From Candidatus Methanoperedens nitratireducens (GTDB taxonomy: Archaea > Halobacteriota > Methanosarcinia > Methanosarcinales > Methanoperedenaceae): a stretch of 64,000 nucleotides of DNA. The translations under genes were made by a program, and so were the position numbers. Location: the NCBI GenBank assembly GCA_020724545.1, contig DYGR01000001.1:58033-122032 (forward strand), given 5' to 3'. Positions 34,664 to 41,334 of this stretch are shown piece after piece; position 1 is the first letter of the stretch, and the number at the start of each line of letters is the position of its first letter. Under the pieces are notes generated by a model, which was given only the letters and a program-made list of their open reading frames with translations, had not been told where the DNA came from and made no database searches.

Positions 34664-34822
34664 TCAGATCAGTTTTATAGATTCTCTCACTATATCTATC
34701 CTGTAAGCTTCATCCGGGTTGTCTATCTGAATCCAGAATACCCTTTTGTCTTTAGCATAGAAGTAATGATACAGACCAAGCTCTGTTTTTAGATTCTGAT
34801 ACCCAGAGTTTAGCTTTACCAC
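34664..34822 (-). CDS. small ORF (52 aa) coupled to the lipoprotein gene
   Basis: GTG start at 34822, overlapping the end of the lipoprotein gene by 7 bases. It encodes KTELGLYHYFYAKDKRVFWI then QIDNPDEAYRIDIVRESIKLI. The composition is protein-like (amphipathic, aromatic-rich) and no stop interrupts it. It is not a known family to me. It could be an independent small protein or a domain that a frameshift has separated from the lipoprotein gene. Confidence 0.5.
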   Translation of the reverse strand: MVKLNSGYQNLKTELGLYHYFYAKDKRVFWIQIDNPDEAYRIDIVRESIKLI

Positions 34823-35241
34823 CTGAAGACCCTCTCTTTTACACCTGCAACGTCCTGGATCACAAGCTCAAAGCCAGCGCTGTCATCAAATTCAGGGAAT
34901 TTCAGAGTACCGCTAAAATGATGCCCTCCTATGCCTCCATCCCATACCTCTGGTTTAATGATATTCCCTTTACTATCGCGTATAAAGGCTACCTTATCCA
35001 TCTCATAATCCAGAGAGCCAGAGTGGGTATCCAGTTTAATATTAAAGGCATTATCTCCCAGATACACTGCTATGATTGTTACTCCAGCCTCTGAATTCTC
35101 TCTCTGCTCTGATGTATCTATGATATCGGTCCTATCTCCTGCAACCTGTTTTTCGCCAGGTGGCTCATCACCTGATAAACATCCGCTGACTGCTACTGTA
35201 ATTAAAACCAACAACGCTATTATAATTCCTGATATCCTCAT
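34816..35241 (-). CDS. predicted lipoprotein
   Basis: 141-aa exported protein. The signal ends in VAVSGC, a lipobox, followed by a charged linker (DEPPGEKQVAGDRTD) and a beta domain (VTIIAVYLGDNAFNIKLDTH, HHFSGTLKF). It is probably anchored outside the membrane. It directly follows the Ccm-associated membrane protein gene and may be part of that operon. Function unknown. Confidence 0.7.
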   Translation of the reverse strand: MRISGIIIALLVLITVAVSGCLSGDEPPGEKQVAGDRTDIIDTSEQRENSEAGVTIIAVYLGDNAFNIKLDTHSGSLDYEMDKVAFIRDSKGNIIKPEVWDGGIGGHHFSGTLKFPEFDDSAGFELVIQDVAGVKERVFRW

Positions 35242-35259
35242 TCATATACCTCTTTAATC

Positions 35260-36189
35260 TCACCTGTTATTTGCAGGTTGATCTTTACTTTTTATTTTAT
35301 CCATCTTAATAAATATCTGGATTGCTTTTTGCCTGTATTCCTCCATTAATCTCTTGTACTCCTCGGATTTTTCAGCTCCTGCATGTTTTTCAAATCCCCG
35401 GATCGCCTGGAAGATCCTCCTTTTCTCAAGCTCAAGCTCCTCCAGGGTGTATTCTTTTTCCCTTTTTATAAAGATTCTTTCTTTGAAAAGATAAACAAAA
35501 CCTACAGAAAATAAAAAAATAAAAATAATCCCGGCATATAGATAGCCTGACCCTTCAATAATCCTGATTGGAATACCCACTGTTTCACCTGCTTTTATAT
35601 CATTAAAAGCAATTACGTTATACTCATTTCCTTGAAGCTTTAAAGTACTATAAGGCCCCTCAAGATCCAGTCCGCCTTTCCTATCAACAAATACTGACAA
35701 AGAGGTCGTATTGTACACTGTGGTTTTATTAAATATGAACTCAGAGCCCCGGGGAGGGAGTGTATACGATATCTGCATCTCAAAGTTATCCCCGGGCGCA
35801 ATGGGCTGCATCGGGTCCATAAGCACAACCCCTTCAAGTTCAACAAGACAGCACTCCATGACCTCGGTTTTTAGGTTTCTCACACCCGGAGGCGTTGATA
35901 TGGCAAAAAATGTATGGTCACCCTCGCTGTAGTAAATCTCAGGGCCATCATTCCTGAATATAACGACCTCAGATATCTCAATAGAACCGTTCTTCTTTGA
36001 AATGAATATGTGATCAACAACGACCCGTATATTGTAACTCTGATTGCCCAGGCTATGCCCATCGATCGGGTTATTTCCAGTACTGTTCTTTCCACTAGCA
36101 ATACTCTCACTGATCTGAGCAGAAGCAATCCCTATGATATAAAACAGCGCTACGAATACCACAATGGATCCACTGAGAGCGATCCTCAC
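35260..36189 (-). CDS. membrane-anchored protein of the cytochrome c maturation cluster
   Basis: 309-aa protein with a signal peptide (1-24, ending ASAQ), a large extracytoplasmic beta-rich domain (about 50-215), one TM helix (about 219-236), and a cytoplasmic charged helix/coiled-coil (RKREKEYTLEELELEKRRIF, then EKSEEYKRLMEEYRQKA). Its ATG overlaps the CcmH-like stop (ATGA, 36186-36189). Related genes accompany archaeal ccm loci; a scaffold role is inferred, not shown. Confidence 0.65.
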   Translation of the reverse strand: MRIALSGSIVVFVALFYIIGIASAQISESIASGKNSTGNNPIDGHSLGNQSYNIRVVVDHIFISKKNGSIEISEVVIFRNDGPEIYYSEGDHTFFAISTPPGVRNLKTEVMECCLVELEGVVLMDPMQPIAPGDNFEMQISYTLPPRGSEFIFNKTTVYNTTSLSVFVDRKGGLDLEGPYSTLKLQGNEYNVIAFNDIKAGETVGIPIRIIEGSGYLYAGIIFIFLFSVGFVYLFKERIFIKREKEYTLEELELEKRRIFQAIRGFEKHAGAEKSEEYKRLMEEYRQKAIQIFIKMDKIKSKDQPANNR

Positions 36190-36647
36190 GGTTCCTCCAT
36201 CTCGGAGACAAATTTCCTGTATTCTTCCTCAAACCGCTGTTCGTATCTTTTTTTATCAGGTATAATATCAGGATCTGGTTTTCTGGCCATCATATACCCT
36301 ATAAACACTAATATAAGGGTTAATAGTATACCCGCTATCCACAGCGGTATTGGTTTCTCAGGATGCGCCAGGATTCCCCTTCCGTATTCTGCTTGAAGAG
36401 CTGAGAATACCTGCTTCTCTGAAAAGCCATCATTCTTCATCTGGATGATCTCTTTTTTGACCTGTACTGCAGTGGGGCAGTCGCACGTTGATATAACCAT
36501 AGCGCATTCGCACGGGCATATAAGATCAGAGGTCATATCTTCATCTGTAGCATGAACCGGAAGAATTGCTGTTATTAAAAGAATAAACAGTAAAACCATC
36601 CTCAGCATTAATTTTAATTGCTCCATTCTCTTCATTTTTAGGGGCAT
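36186..36647 (-). CDS. CcmH/CcmL-like cytochrome c maturation protein
   Basis: 153 aa: signal/TM helix, then the redox motif region LICPCECAMVISTCDCPTA, a Cys-rich variant of the CcmH LRCxxC motif, a conserved helix region (IIQMKNDGFSEKQVFSALQAEYGRG) and a C-terminal TM (IPLWIAGILLTLILVFIGYM). CcmH helps reduce apocytochrome CxxCH sites before haem attachment, fitting the multihaem cytochrome at 8.9 kb. The start may be a later Met (MKRMEQ or MLRMV). Confidence 0.85.
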   Translation of the reverse strand: MPLKMKRMEQLKLMLRMVLLFILLITAILPVHATDEDMTSDLICPCECAMVISTCDCPTAVQVKKEIIQMKNDGFSEKQVFSALQAEYGRGILAHPEKPIPLWIAGILLTLILVFIGYMMARKPDPDIIPDKKRYEQRFEEEYRKFVSEMEEP

Positions 36648-36826
36648 TTTGTGATTACCTGGTTTGCCTGGAAAGTGCCGTTTATAAATGTGAGCCTTGC
36701 CTTCTCAACAAATTCACCTACTTCATAGTAGAATGAGAGGGCGTTGCTGAAACTCAGCGCACTCAGGTAGATTATCGATACTGCTACAACCCCGATACCA
36801 AGCATATTTTTTTGCTTTCTGTTCAC
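36638..36826 (-). CDS. CcmE-like N-terminal fragment
   Basis: 62 aa. Starts MNRKQKNMLGIGVVAVSIIYLSALSF, a TM helix as at the start of archaeal CcmE haem chaperones, then YYEVGEFVEKARLTFINGTF. The rest of the OB-fold domain, including the haem-binding His or Cys, is missing; complete CcmE is about 130 aa. It overlaps the CcmH start by 10 bases. Either a decayed gene kept for coupling, or a shortened protein. The identity is tentative. Confidence 0.5.
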   Translation of the reverse strand: MNRKQKNMLGIGVVAVSIIYLSALSFSNALSFYYEVGEFVEKARLTFINGTFQANQVITKCP

Positions 36827-37240
36827 TTATGCCACCTCATTTACTCTTCATACACGTTCCTACATTTACAATCAATGTAAAATATATGTTTACGTTAAGT
36901 GTAAAGTAATGGCTGATTAGAAACTCCTTCATTATTTAGGTTGTGGTTTATAAAATACAAATTAAAGCAATGATTGCTTAAAATTTTTAAACCTGGCCTA
37001 AAATGCAAGAGCCAACAGGAGATGGGCTTGCTGCTGCGATGGGCTCGTTCACCGAAAACTAAATGTATCAAGTAGATAGAGAATCCTATATATAGGAGAA
37101 ATTAATTTTTAATAGGTATAAAATATAGTAATGCTTATATATCATAAGAGATTACCTAGTTAACAAGGTCAAACTTAAACTTTGACAGAACAGTACAAGC
37201 AAGTATAACAGTATAAACAACACACGAGGGGGCGAACATA
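36827..37240. promoter_or_regulatory. leader/promoter region of repeat-protein cassette 1
   Basis: No gene. From left to right: a cassette-specific stretch (accgaaaactaaatgtatca at about 37051) also found at 39660; promoter-like block at 37101-37141 (taatttttaatag, tataaaatatagtaa); a leader hairpin GTCAAA/TTTGAC near 37169-37187; and a leader end (agaacagtacaagcaagta) that is nearly repeated before cassette 2 (38760). The gagggggcgaacata stretch is the RBS. Confidence 0.75.
37101..37141 (+). promoter_or_regulatory. cassette promoter block, copy A
   Basis: AT-rich block attaatttttaataggt followed by ataaaatatagtaatgctta, about 100-140 bases upstream of the cassette 1 start. Near-identical blocks are at 38511-38551 (cassette 2) and 40743-40786 (cassette 4). 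The tataaaata core is a good archaeal TATA box. Confidence 0.65.
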
Positions 37241-38275
37241 GTGCGAAAATTACTAATATTGACATTGCTAGTATCTGCCATGGTGGGAATAACATTGCCT
37301 GCAATGGCTGGGGTGGTCAAGAATAATGTCGATGAATACAAGAACGTGGATAAGTATGGAAACGTAGATGAACTTAAGAATTCAGACATAGACAGGGTTG
37401 AGAATCCAAACGTGAAGGAGATTGGAAATTCAAACGTAAACGAACGAGAGGACTCAAACGTAGGAACGAGTGAGAATTTAGATGTAGGTGAAGTTGAGAA
37501 TTCAAACGTAGAAGAGCGTGAGAGTTCAAACGTAAATGAACGTGAGGACTCAAACGTGAAAGAGATCGGGAATTCAAATGTAAATAAACGTGAGGATTCA
37601 AACGTAGAAACGAGTGAGAATTCAAACGTAAATGAACGTGAGGACTCAAACGTAGAAACGAGCGGGAATTCAAACGTAGGAACGAGTGGGAGTTCAAACG
37701 TAAACGAACGTGAGGATTCAAACGTAGGAACGAGTGAGAATTCAGATGTAGGTGAAGTTGAGAATTCAAACGTAGAAGAGCGTGAGAGTTCAAACGTAAA
37801 TGAACGTGAGGACTCAAACGTGAAAGAGATCGGGAATTCAAATGTAAATAAACGTGAGGATTCAAACGTAGAAACGAGTGAGAATTCAAACGTAAATGAA
37901 CGTGAGGACTCAAACGTAGAAACGAGCGGGAATTCAAACGTAAACGAACGCGAGGATTCAAACGTAGAAACGAGTGAGAGTTCAAATGCAGATGAACTTG
38001 GGAATTCAAGCTCAGAAAAATCTGAAAATCCAAATAATGCAGATGAACTTGGGAATTCAAGCTCAGGAAAATCTGAAAATCCAAATAATGTGGACGAACC
38101 TGGGAATTCAAGCATAGATAAGCGTGAGAATCCAAAAGTAGACAAATTTGTAAATTCGAACGTAGACAAGAGTGAGAATTCAAGCGTATACAAATATGAA
38201 AATTCAGACATAGACTATGGTATTTTGACGAAAATTTTAGATAAAATTAAATCTTTAGATAAAATCTTGCGATAA
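37241..38275 (+). CDS. exported octapeptide-repeat protein (cassette 1)
   Basis: 344 aa. The N-terminal signal peptide RKLLILTLLVSAMVGITLPAMA (start GTG, RBS gaggggg) is shared with the next three genes. The mature part is about 36 tandem 8-residue units of the form (N/D/S)SNVxxxx, e.g. NSNVNERE, DSNVETSE, NSNVEERE; the DNA unit is 24 bp. Rich in Asn, Ser, Glu and Val, acidic, no Cys or TM helix. A block of 11 units is duplicated: 37461 onward repeats at 37725 onward, offset 264 bases. It ends IDYGILTKILDKIKSLDKIL, an amphipathic helix. Family unknown; likely extracellular, perhaps a beta-solenoid or disordered matrix protein. Confidence 0.8.
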   Translation: MRKLLILTLLVSAMVGITLPAMAGVVKNNVDEYKNVDKYGNVDELKNSDIDRVENPNVKEIGNSNVNEREDSNVGTSENLDVGEVENSNVEERESSNVNEREDSNVKEIGNSNVNKREDSNVETSENSNVNEREDSNVETSGNSNVGTSGSSNVNEREDSNVGTSENSDVGEVENSNVEERESSNVNEREDSNVKEIGNSNVNKREDSNVETSENSNVNEREDSNVETSGNSNVNEREDSNVETSESSNADELGNSSSEKSENPNNADELGNSSSGKSENPNNVDEPGNSSIDKRENPKVDKFVNSNVDKSENSSVYKYENSDIDYGILTKILDKIKSLDKILR

Positions 38276-38343
38276 TACGAAGAATATCGATATATTAATT
38301 CAAAATACCAAAGTTTGATCATGAGAACATAGATGAGCGCAAT

Positions 38344-38374
38344 ATAGAAACTGCCCGCATGAGCTTGAACATGT
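38344..38374 (+). repeat. 3' flank repeat shared by cassettes 1 and 3
   Basis: The stretch atagaaactgcccgcatgag, then cttgaacatgtg, matches 40621-40651 (atagaaactgcacgcgtag, cttgaatatgtg) with few changes. It lies downstream of cassettes 1 and 3, before their terminators. It shows that the 3' flanks were duplicated with the genes. Confidence 0.7.
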
Positions 38375-38442
38375 GGATGATCCATATGGAACGAATACCC
38401 ATGTAAGATCATTATGGGCATAGCCTCATTACTATAGAAAAA

Positions 38443-38480
38443 AGAGCAAAAGTTTAGAGAAAGGTAAATCTTCCTCTGCT
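38443..38480 (+). terminator. cassette 1 terminator-like hairpin
   Basis: agagcaaaagtttagagaa then aggtaaatcttcctctgct forms an imperfect hairpin (GAGxAAG with CTTCCTC, outer AGCA with TGCT). It is the degenerate member of the four cassette terminators; the others pair perfectly. Confidence 0.6.
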
Positions 38481-38510
38481 ATTCAAGTGGAGGGAGATAT
38501 ATCTCATAAA

Positions 38511-38551
38511 ATTAATTTTTAAATAGTATAAAATATAGTAATGTATATATA
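38511..38551 (+). promoter_or_regulatory. cassette promoter block, copy B
   Basis: attaatttttaaatagt, then ataaaatatagtaatgtata; near-identical to copy A at 37101. It is about 280 bases upstream of the cassette 2 start, so cassette 2 would have a long structured leader. Confidence 0.65.
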
Positions 38552-38585
38552 CCATGAGGAAATTACTTAGTTAACAAGGTCAAGT

Positions 38586-38619
38586 TAACGGATATGGGGG
38601 TATCCTCAGTTAAATCTTG
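38586..38619 (+). ncRNA. conserved leader hairpin motif, copy 1 (cassette 2)
   Basis: taacggatatgggggtatcc, then tcagttaaatcttg. GGATA pairs with TATCC around a G-rich loop. The same motif with few substitutions is at 40821-40854 in the cassette 4 leader (loop tttggg). Loop changes keep the stem, as expected for an RNA element. Candidate cis-regulatory leader RNA. Confidence 0.55.
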
Positions 38620-38682
38620 ATGGCTTTGATTGGATGAACTCATGAGGAGCCTTGGATATATATCATGGAATATTACCTTCTA

Positions 38683-38736
38683 TACGCCTGTCGGAATCTG
38701 TGGGCCGAATGGCCGGGTTCGAGCCCCGGGGGCGCA
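38683..38736 (+). ncRNA. tRNA-like element without anticodon arm, copy 1
   Basis: 54 bases in the cassette 2 leader that fold like a tRNA lacking one arm: 5' acceptor TACGCCT (38683-38689) against 3' GGGCGCA (38730-38736, one mismatch, one G-U); a 4-bp arm TCGG/CCGA with a 10-base loop containing GGG (38691-38708); a 4-base variable stretch ATGG; and a perfect T-arm CCGGG-TTCGAGC-CCCGG (38713-38729) directly next to the acceptor. It is followed by a CCCGG/CCGGG hairpin (38741-38758). Not a functional tRNA; could be a leader element or relic. Confidence 0.6.
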
Positions 38737-38831
38737 TTGGCCCGGTTTTAATGCCGGGTAGAACAGTACAAGCAAGTAGAACAGTATAAACAGATAGAAC
38801 AATATAAACAACATACAAGGGGGCGAACATA

Positions 38832-39374
38832 GTGCGAAAATTACTGATATTGGCATTGCTAGTATCTGTTGTGTTGGGAATAACACTGCCTGCAATGGCT
38901 GAAGTGGATAACGGTAATGCCAATGGGAACGAGAACGTGGACGAGCATGGAAACGTAGACGAACATGAGAATTCAGACATAGACAAGACTGAGAGTTCAA
39001 ACGTAGAAGAGCGTGAGAACTCAAACGTGAGAGAGAGTGGGAGTTCAAACGTGGATGAGTTCGAACGTGAAAGCCTGAGAGGGCGTATCCAGCGTGAACG
39101 TGAGAGACTGATCGATCTGGAGCGTGATGTCCTGGATGACAGGGTACGTGAGAGACTGAGAGAGCGTATCGAGAAGGTACGTGATACCCTGAGAGAGCGT
39201 GATAGACTGTTCGAGCTGGAACGTGATATCCTTGATGATCTGGACCGTGATGTCCTGAGAGAGCAGGAACTTGATGACCTGATCGATCTGGAGCGTGATA
39301 TCCTAAGACAGCGTGGAAGACTGATCAGACAGGAACGTGGTCTCCTGGATGATCTCCTGGATGATCTTAAATGA
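38832..39374 (+). CDS. exported Arg/Glu-rich helical protein (cassette 2)
   Basis: 180 aa. Signal RKLLILALLVSVVLGITLPAMA is almost the same as in cassette 1, and the GTG start follows aagggggcgaacata. Residues 25-80 keep a short version of cassette 1 units (ENSDIDKTE, SSNVEERE, NSNVRESG, SSNVDEFE). From about residue 80 it turns into a highly charged helix rich in RER, DLERD and LRER, probably a coiled coil. It therefore looks like a chimera joining cassette 1's repeat with cassette 3's body. No known family. Confidence 0.78.
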   Translation: MRKLLILALLVSVVLGITLPAMAEVDNGNANGNENVDEHGNVDEHENSDIDKTESSNVEERENSNVRESGSSNVDEFERESLRGRIQRERERLIDLERDVLDDRVRERLRERIEKVRDTLRERDRLFELERDILDDLDRDVLREQELDDLIDLERDILRQRGRLIRQERGLLDDLLDDLK

Positions 39375-39430
39375 TCATAAGAAATGATTATCTGTGAACG
39401 ATGTATGATGGGCATTCTTCAGGATAAAAA

Positions 39431-39466
39431 AAGCAAAGATTTGGAGGAAGATGAATCTTCCTCTGC
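39431..39466 (+). terminator. cassette 2 terminator hairpin
   Basis: GAGGAAG at 39444-39450 pairs with CTTCCTC at 39458-39464 (further pairing GAT/ATC), with an outer AGCA/TGCT, then a short T-run. The sequence matches the cassette 4 terminator closely. Confidence 0.7.
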
Positions 39467-39721
39467 TATTTTAGTGGCTAAAAGTGCAGATGAATATGGT
39501 GAAGAACCATACAAGTGCATAAGATAGAACGATGATGCCCGCCAATTTATTGGTGTGAGGAAGTCACTAACTTCCCATTTTCCACAGTAAAAATAATCTG
39601 AATACCCGGGCTTTTATTTTACATATATCTGAATTATTCTAAGAGAGTTCTAGCACTCACCGAAAACTAAATGTATCAAGTGGATAGAAAATCATCTTTG
39701 TAGGAAAAATATTATCTTCGA

Positions 39722-39773
39722 TGCGCCTGTCGGGATCTGTGGGCCGATGACCGGGTTCGAATCCGGGGGTGCA
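39722..39773 (+). ncRNA. tRNA-like element without anticodon arm, copy 2
   Basis: 52 bases in the cassette 3 leader. Acceptor TGCGCCT (39722-39728) pairs with GGGTGCA (39767-39773) with G-U pairs only; the TCGG/CCGA arm (39730-39747) keeps the 10-base loop; the T-arm CCGG ... TTCGAAT ... CCGG is 4 bp, one base shorter than copy 1. In copy 2 the acceptor pairs fully where copy 1 has a mismatch. Followed by an ACCCGG/CCGGGT hairpin, then the cassette 3 RBS. Confidence 0.6.
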
Positions 39774-39834
39774 TTTACCCGGTCAAGTTAAAATCCCGGG
39801 TAGAATATAAATAATATGAGAGGGGGTGAAAATA

Positions 39835-40587
39835 GTGAAAAAAATATTGATATTGGCATTACTGGTATCTACTGTGTCGGCAACAACACTGCCTGCAATG
39901 GCTGACGTGAACAACGACGATAACGATAATAACAACCCGACCGTGCGTGTGCGTGTGAGTGATAGACTGGGTGATATAGCACTGGCGCGTGCGAGAGCGT
40001 TTGAGCAGGAACGTAGTTTCCTGAGCGCACGTGTGGATCGATTCGAGCGTGAGCGTGAAAGACTGTCCGAGTTCGAAGAGGTGTCTCTGGACGTAAGGAC
40101 ACGTGATTTCCTGAGAGCGCGTCAGAGATTGATCGATCAACAGCGCAGACTTCTGGACGAACAAGTGGACGTGTTCGAGCGTGAGCGTACAAGAGTGCTA
40201 GAGCGTGATATCAGGGAACTGGACGTTGAGGAACGTATAGAACTATTCGAGGTGGAACGCGATTTCCTGGGACGGCGTGCTGACCTGTTAGAGCGTGAGC
40301 GTGGGAGACTATCCGAGCGCTTGAGGCTGAACATACGGGAACGTGAGGACCTGTTAAGACGGCTGGAACTGCGTGAGCGGCTGGACGTGCGGGAACGTGA
40401 TCGCCTGGATAGGCTTATAACCCTGAACGTGCGGGAATTTGATGACCTGTTCGACCAGATCGACCTGATCGGGCGGGAGCGTATCAGCCTGGTCGAACGT
40501 ACGGACCTGATCGAGCGTCTGGACCTGATCGATCGTCAGGACGTGCTCGAGCGTCGCATATTCGAGCGTCGCCTGGTCAGACGATAG
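39835..40587 (+). CDS. exported Arg/Glu/Asp-rich helical protein (cassette 3)
   Basis: About 250 aa. Start GTG 39835 is chosen by alignment with the other cassettes (KKILILALLVSTVSATTLPAMA); a GTG at 39826 would add three residues. After a short Asn/Asp stretch (NNDDNDNNNP), the whole mature protein is charged and leucine-spaced (RERERLSEFEE, LLERERGRLSERL, LDVRERDRLDRL), predicting a long helix or coiled coil with balanced charge. No Cys, no TM after the signal. Related in style to the C-terminal part of cassette 2. No known family. Confidence 0.78.
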   Translation: MKKILILALLVSTVSATTLPAMADVNNDDNDNNNPTVRVRVSDRLGDIALARARAFEQERSFLSARVDRFERERERLSEFEEVSLDVRTRDFLRARQRLIDQQRRLLDEQVDVFERERTRVLERDIRELDVEERIELFEVERDFLGRRADLLERERGRLSERLRLNIREREDLLRRLELRERLDVRERDRLDRLITLNVREFDDLFDQIDLIGRERISLVERTDLIERLDLIDRQDVLERRIFERRLVRR

Positions 40588-40657
40588 AAGTGCATGAGCA
40601 CAACATGGATTAGCCTGATGATAGAAACTGCACGCGTAGCTTGAATATGTGTATTTC

Positions 40658-40692
40658 AGAGGAAGGTTCTCCTTCCTCTATTCTTTTATTGG
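40658..40692 (+). terminator. cassette 3 terminator hairpin
   Basis: AGAGGAAGG (40658-40666), loop TTCT, CCTTCCTCT (40671-40679), a perfect 9-bp hairpin followed by attcttttatt. Clear intrinsic-terminator-like structure; same core as the other cassettes. Confidence 0.75.
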
Positions 40693-40742
40693 CCTGATCA
40701 TAATGGATAGATAATCACCTCTGTATGAAACTATATTTCATA

Positions 40743-40786
40743 AAATAAATTTTTAATAACTATATAAATATAGTAAGGTTTATATA
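40743..40786 (+). promoter_or_regulatory. cassette promoter block, copy C
   Basis: aaataaatttttaataac, then tatataaatatagtaaggtt; diverged copy of the blocks at 37101 and 38511. It lies about 130-170 bases upstream of the cassette 4 start. Confidence 0.6.
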
Positions 40787-40820
40787 ATATGAAGTCACAT
40801 TCTTAATTAACGGCATTAAG

Positions 40821-40854
40821 TAACGGATATTTGGGTATCCTTAGTTAAAGCTTG
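40821..40854 (+). ncRNA. conserved leader hairpin motif, copy 2 (cassette 4)
   Basis: taacggatatttgggtatcc, then ttagttaaagcttg. Same stem (GGATA/TATCC) as at 38586, with changes only in the loop and the 3' flank. See copy 1. Confidence 0.55.
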
Positions 40855-40911
40855 CTGTCAGCAGTTACACTTGTGCCGTCCATAAATACAAATTGAAAGG
40901 GGGTGAAAGAA

Positions 40912-41298
40912 GTGAGAAAAGCACTAATATTGGCATTGATTGTATCTACTGTGCTGGGAATGGGAATGACAACACCAGCTATGGCCGGTGGGTTTGATCA
41001 TAAGAAATTCGATGATCATAAGAAATTCGATGATCGTAAGAAAGATCATAAGAAATTCGATGATCATAAGAAATTCGATGATCGTAAGAAAGATCGTAAG
41101 AAATTCGATGATCGTAAGAAAGATCGTAAGAAATTCGATGATCGTAAGAAAGATCATAAGAAATTCGATGATCGTAAGAAAGATCATAAGAAATTCGATG
41201 ATCCTAAGAAAAAATTCCGTCCACTTGATATTAAGAAGAAATTGAAAGGCTCAGGTTTTAAAGTACCACTCAGCCTGAAAGATAAGAAAGATCCATAA
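40912..41298 (+). CDS. exported Lys/Asp/His repeat protein (cassette 4)
   Basis: About 128 aa. Signal RKALILALIVSTVLGMGMTTPAMA; start GTG 40912 by analogy with the other cassettes (GTG 40903 in frame upstream). Residues about 30-95 are built from KKFDDHKK, KFDDRKKDHK and KKFDDRKKDR units (10 aa, 30 bp), very rich in Lys, Asp, Arg and His with a regular Phe. A non-repeat tail RPLDIKKKLKGSGFKVPLSL closes it. It is polyampholytic and could bind metal, mineral or nucleic acid outside the cell. No known family. Confidence 0.78.
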   Translation: MRKALILALIVSTVLGMGMTTPAMAGGFDHKKFDDHKKFDDRKKDHKKFDDHKKFDDRKKDRKKFDDRKKDRKKFDDRKKDHKKFDDRKKDHKKFDDPKKKFRPLDIKKKLKGSGFKVPLSLKDKKDP

Positions 41299-41334
41299 GA
41301 GATAAACCTATGGATGATTATAACGGGCGTAAAT

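Larger units (their letters stand above)
38276..38831. other. 556-base inter-cassette region (cassette 1 to 2)
   Basis: Holds, in order, the 3' flank repeat, terminator-like hairpin, promoter block B, leader hairpin motif, tRNA-like element, CCCGG hairpin, and the agaacagtacaagcaagta leader end with its short internal repeats (agaacagtata, agaacaatata). No protein gene is seen. Confidence 0.75.
39375..39834. other. inter-cassette region (cassette 2 to 3)
   Basis: No gene. Contains the cassette 2 terminator, a copy of the accgaaaactaaatgtatca stretch (at 39659, also at 37051), the tRNA-like element copy 2, and the ACCCGG/CCGGGT hairpin (39777-39801). The AT-rich promoter block found before cassettes 1, 2 and 4 is not obvious here. 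Confidence 0.7.
40588..40911. other. inter-cassette region (cassette 3 to 4)
   Basis: No gene. Contains the 3' flank repeat (40621-40651), the cassette 3 terminator, promoter block copy C (40743-40786), leader hairpin motif copy 2 (40821-40854) and the RBS gaaagggggtga of cassette 4. Confidence 0.75.

Noticed and set aside
37156-38211. Long minus-strand frames (351 and 269 aa) opposite cassette 1
   Set aside because: They arise because the 24-bp repeat contains no stop in those frames. They have no signal peptide, RBS or family match, while the plus frame has all the shared cassette signals.
38713-38736. Functional tRNA gene
   Set aside because: The T-arm and acceptor are convincing, but there is no anticodon arm and the total length is only 54 bases. 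Annotated instead as a tRNA-like element.
39869-40192. Minus-strand frames opposite cassette 3
   Set aside because: Shadow of the high-GC repetitive Arg/Glu codons; no start site or domain.
40988-41245. Second plus-strand frame inside cassette 4 (IRNSMIVRK repeats)
   Set aside because: Open only because the 30-bp repeat has no stop in that frame; no start signals, and composition is not protein-like.
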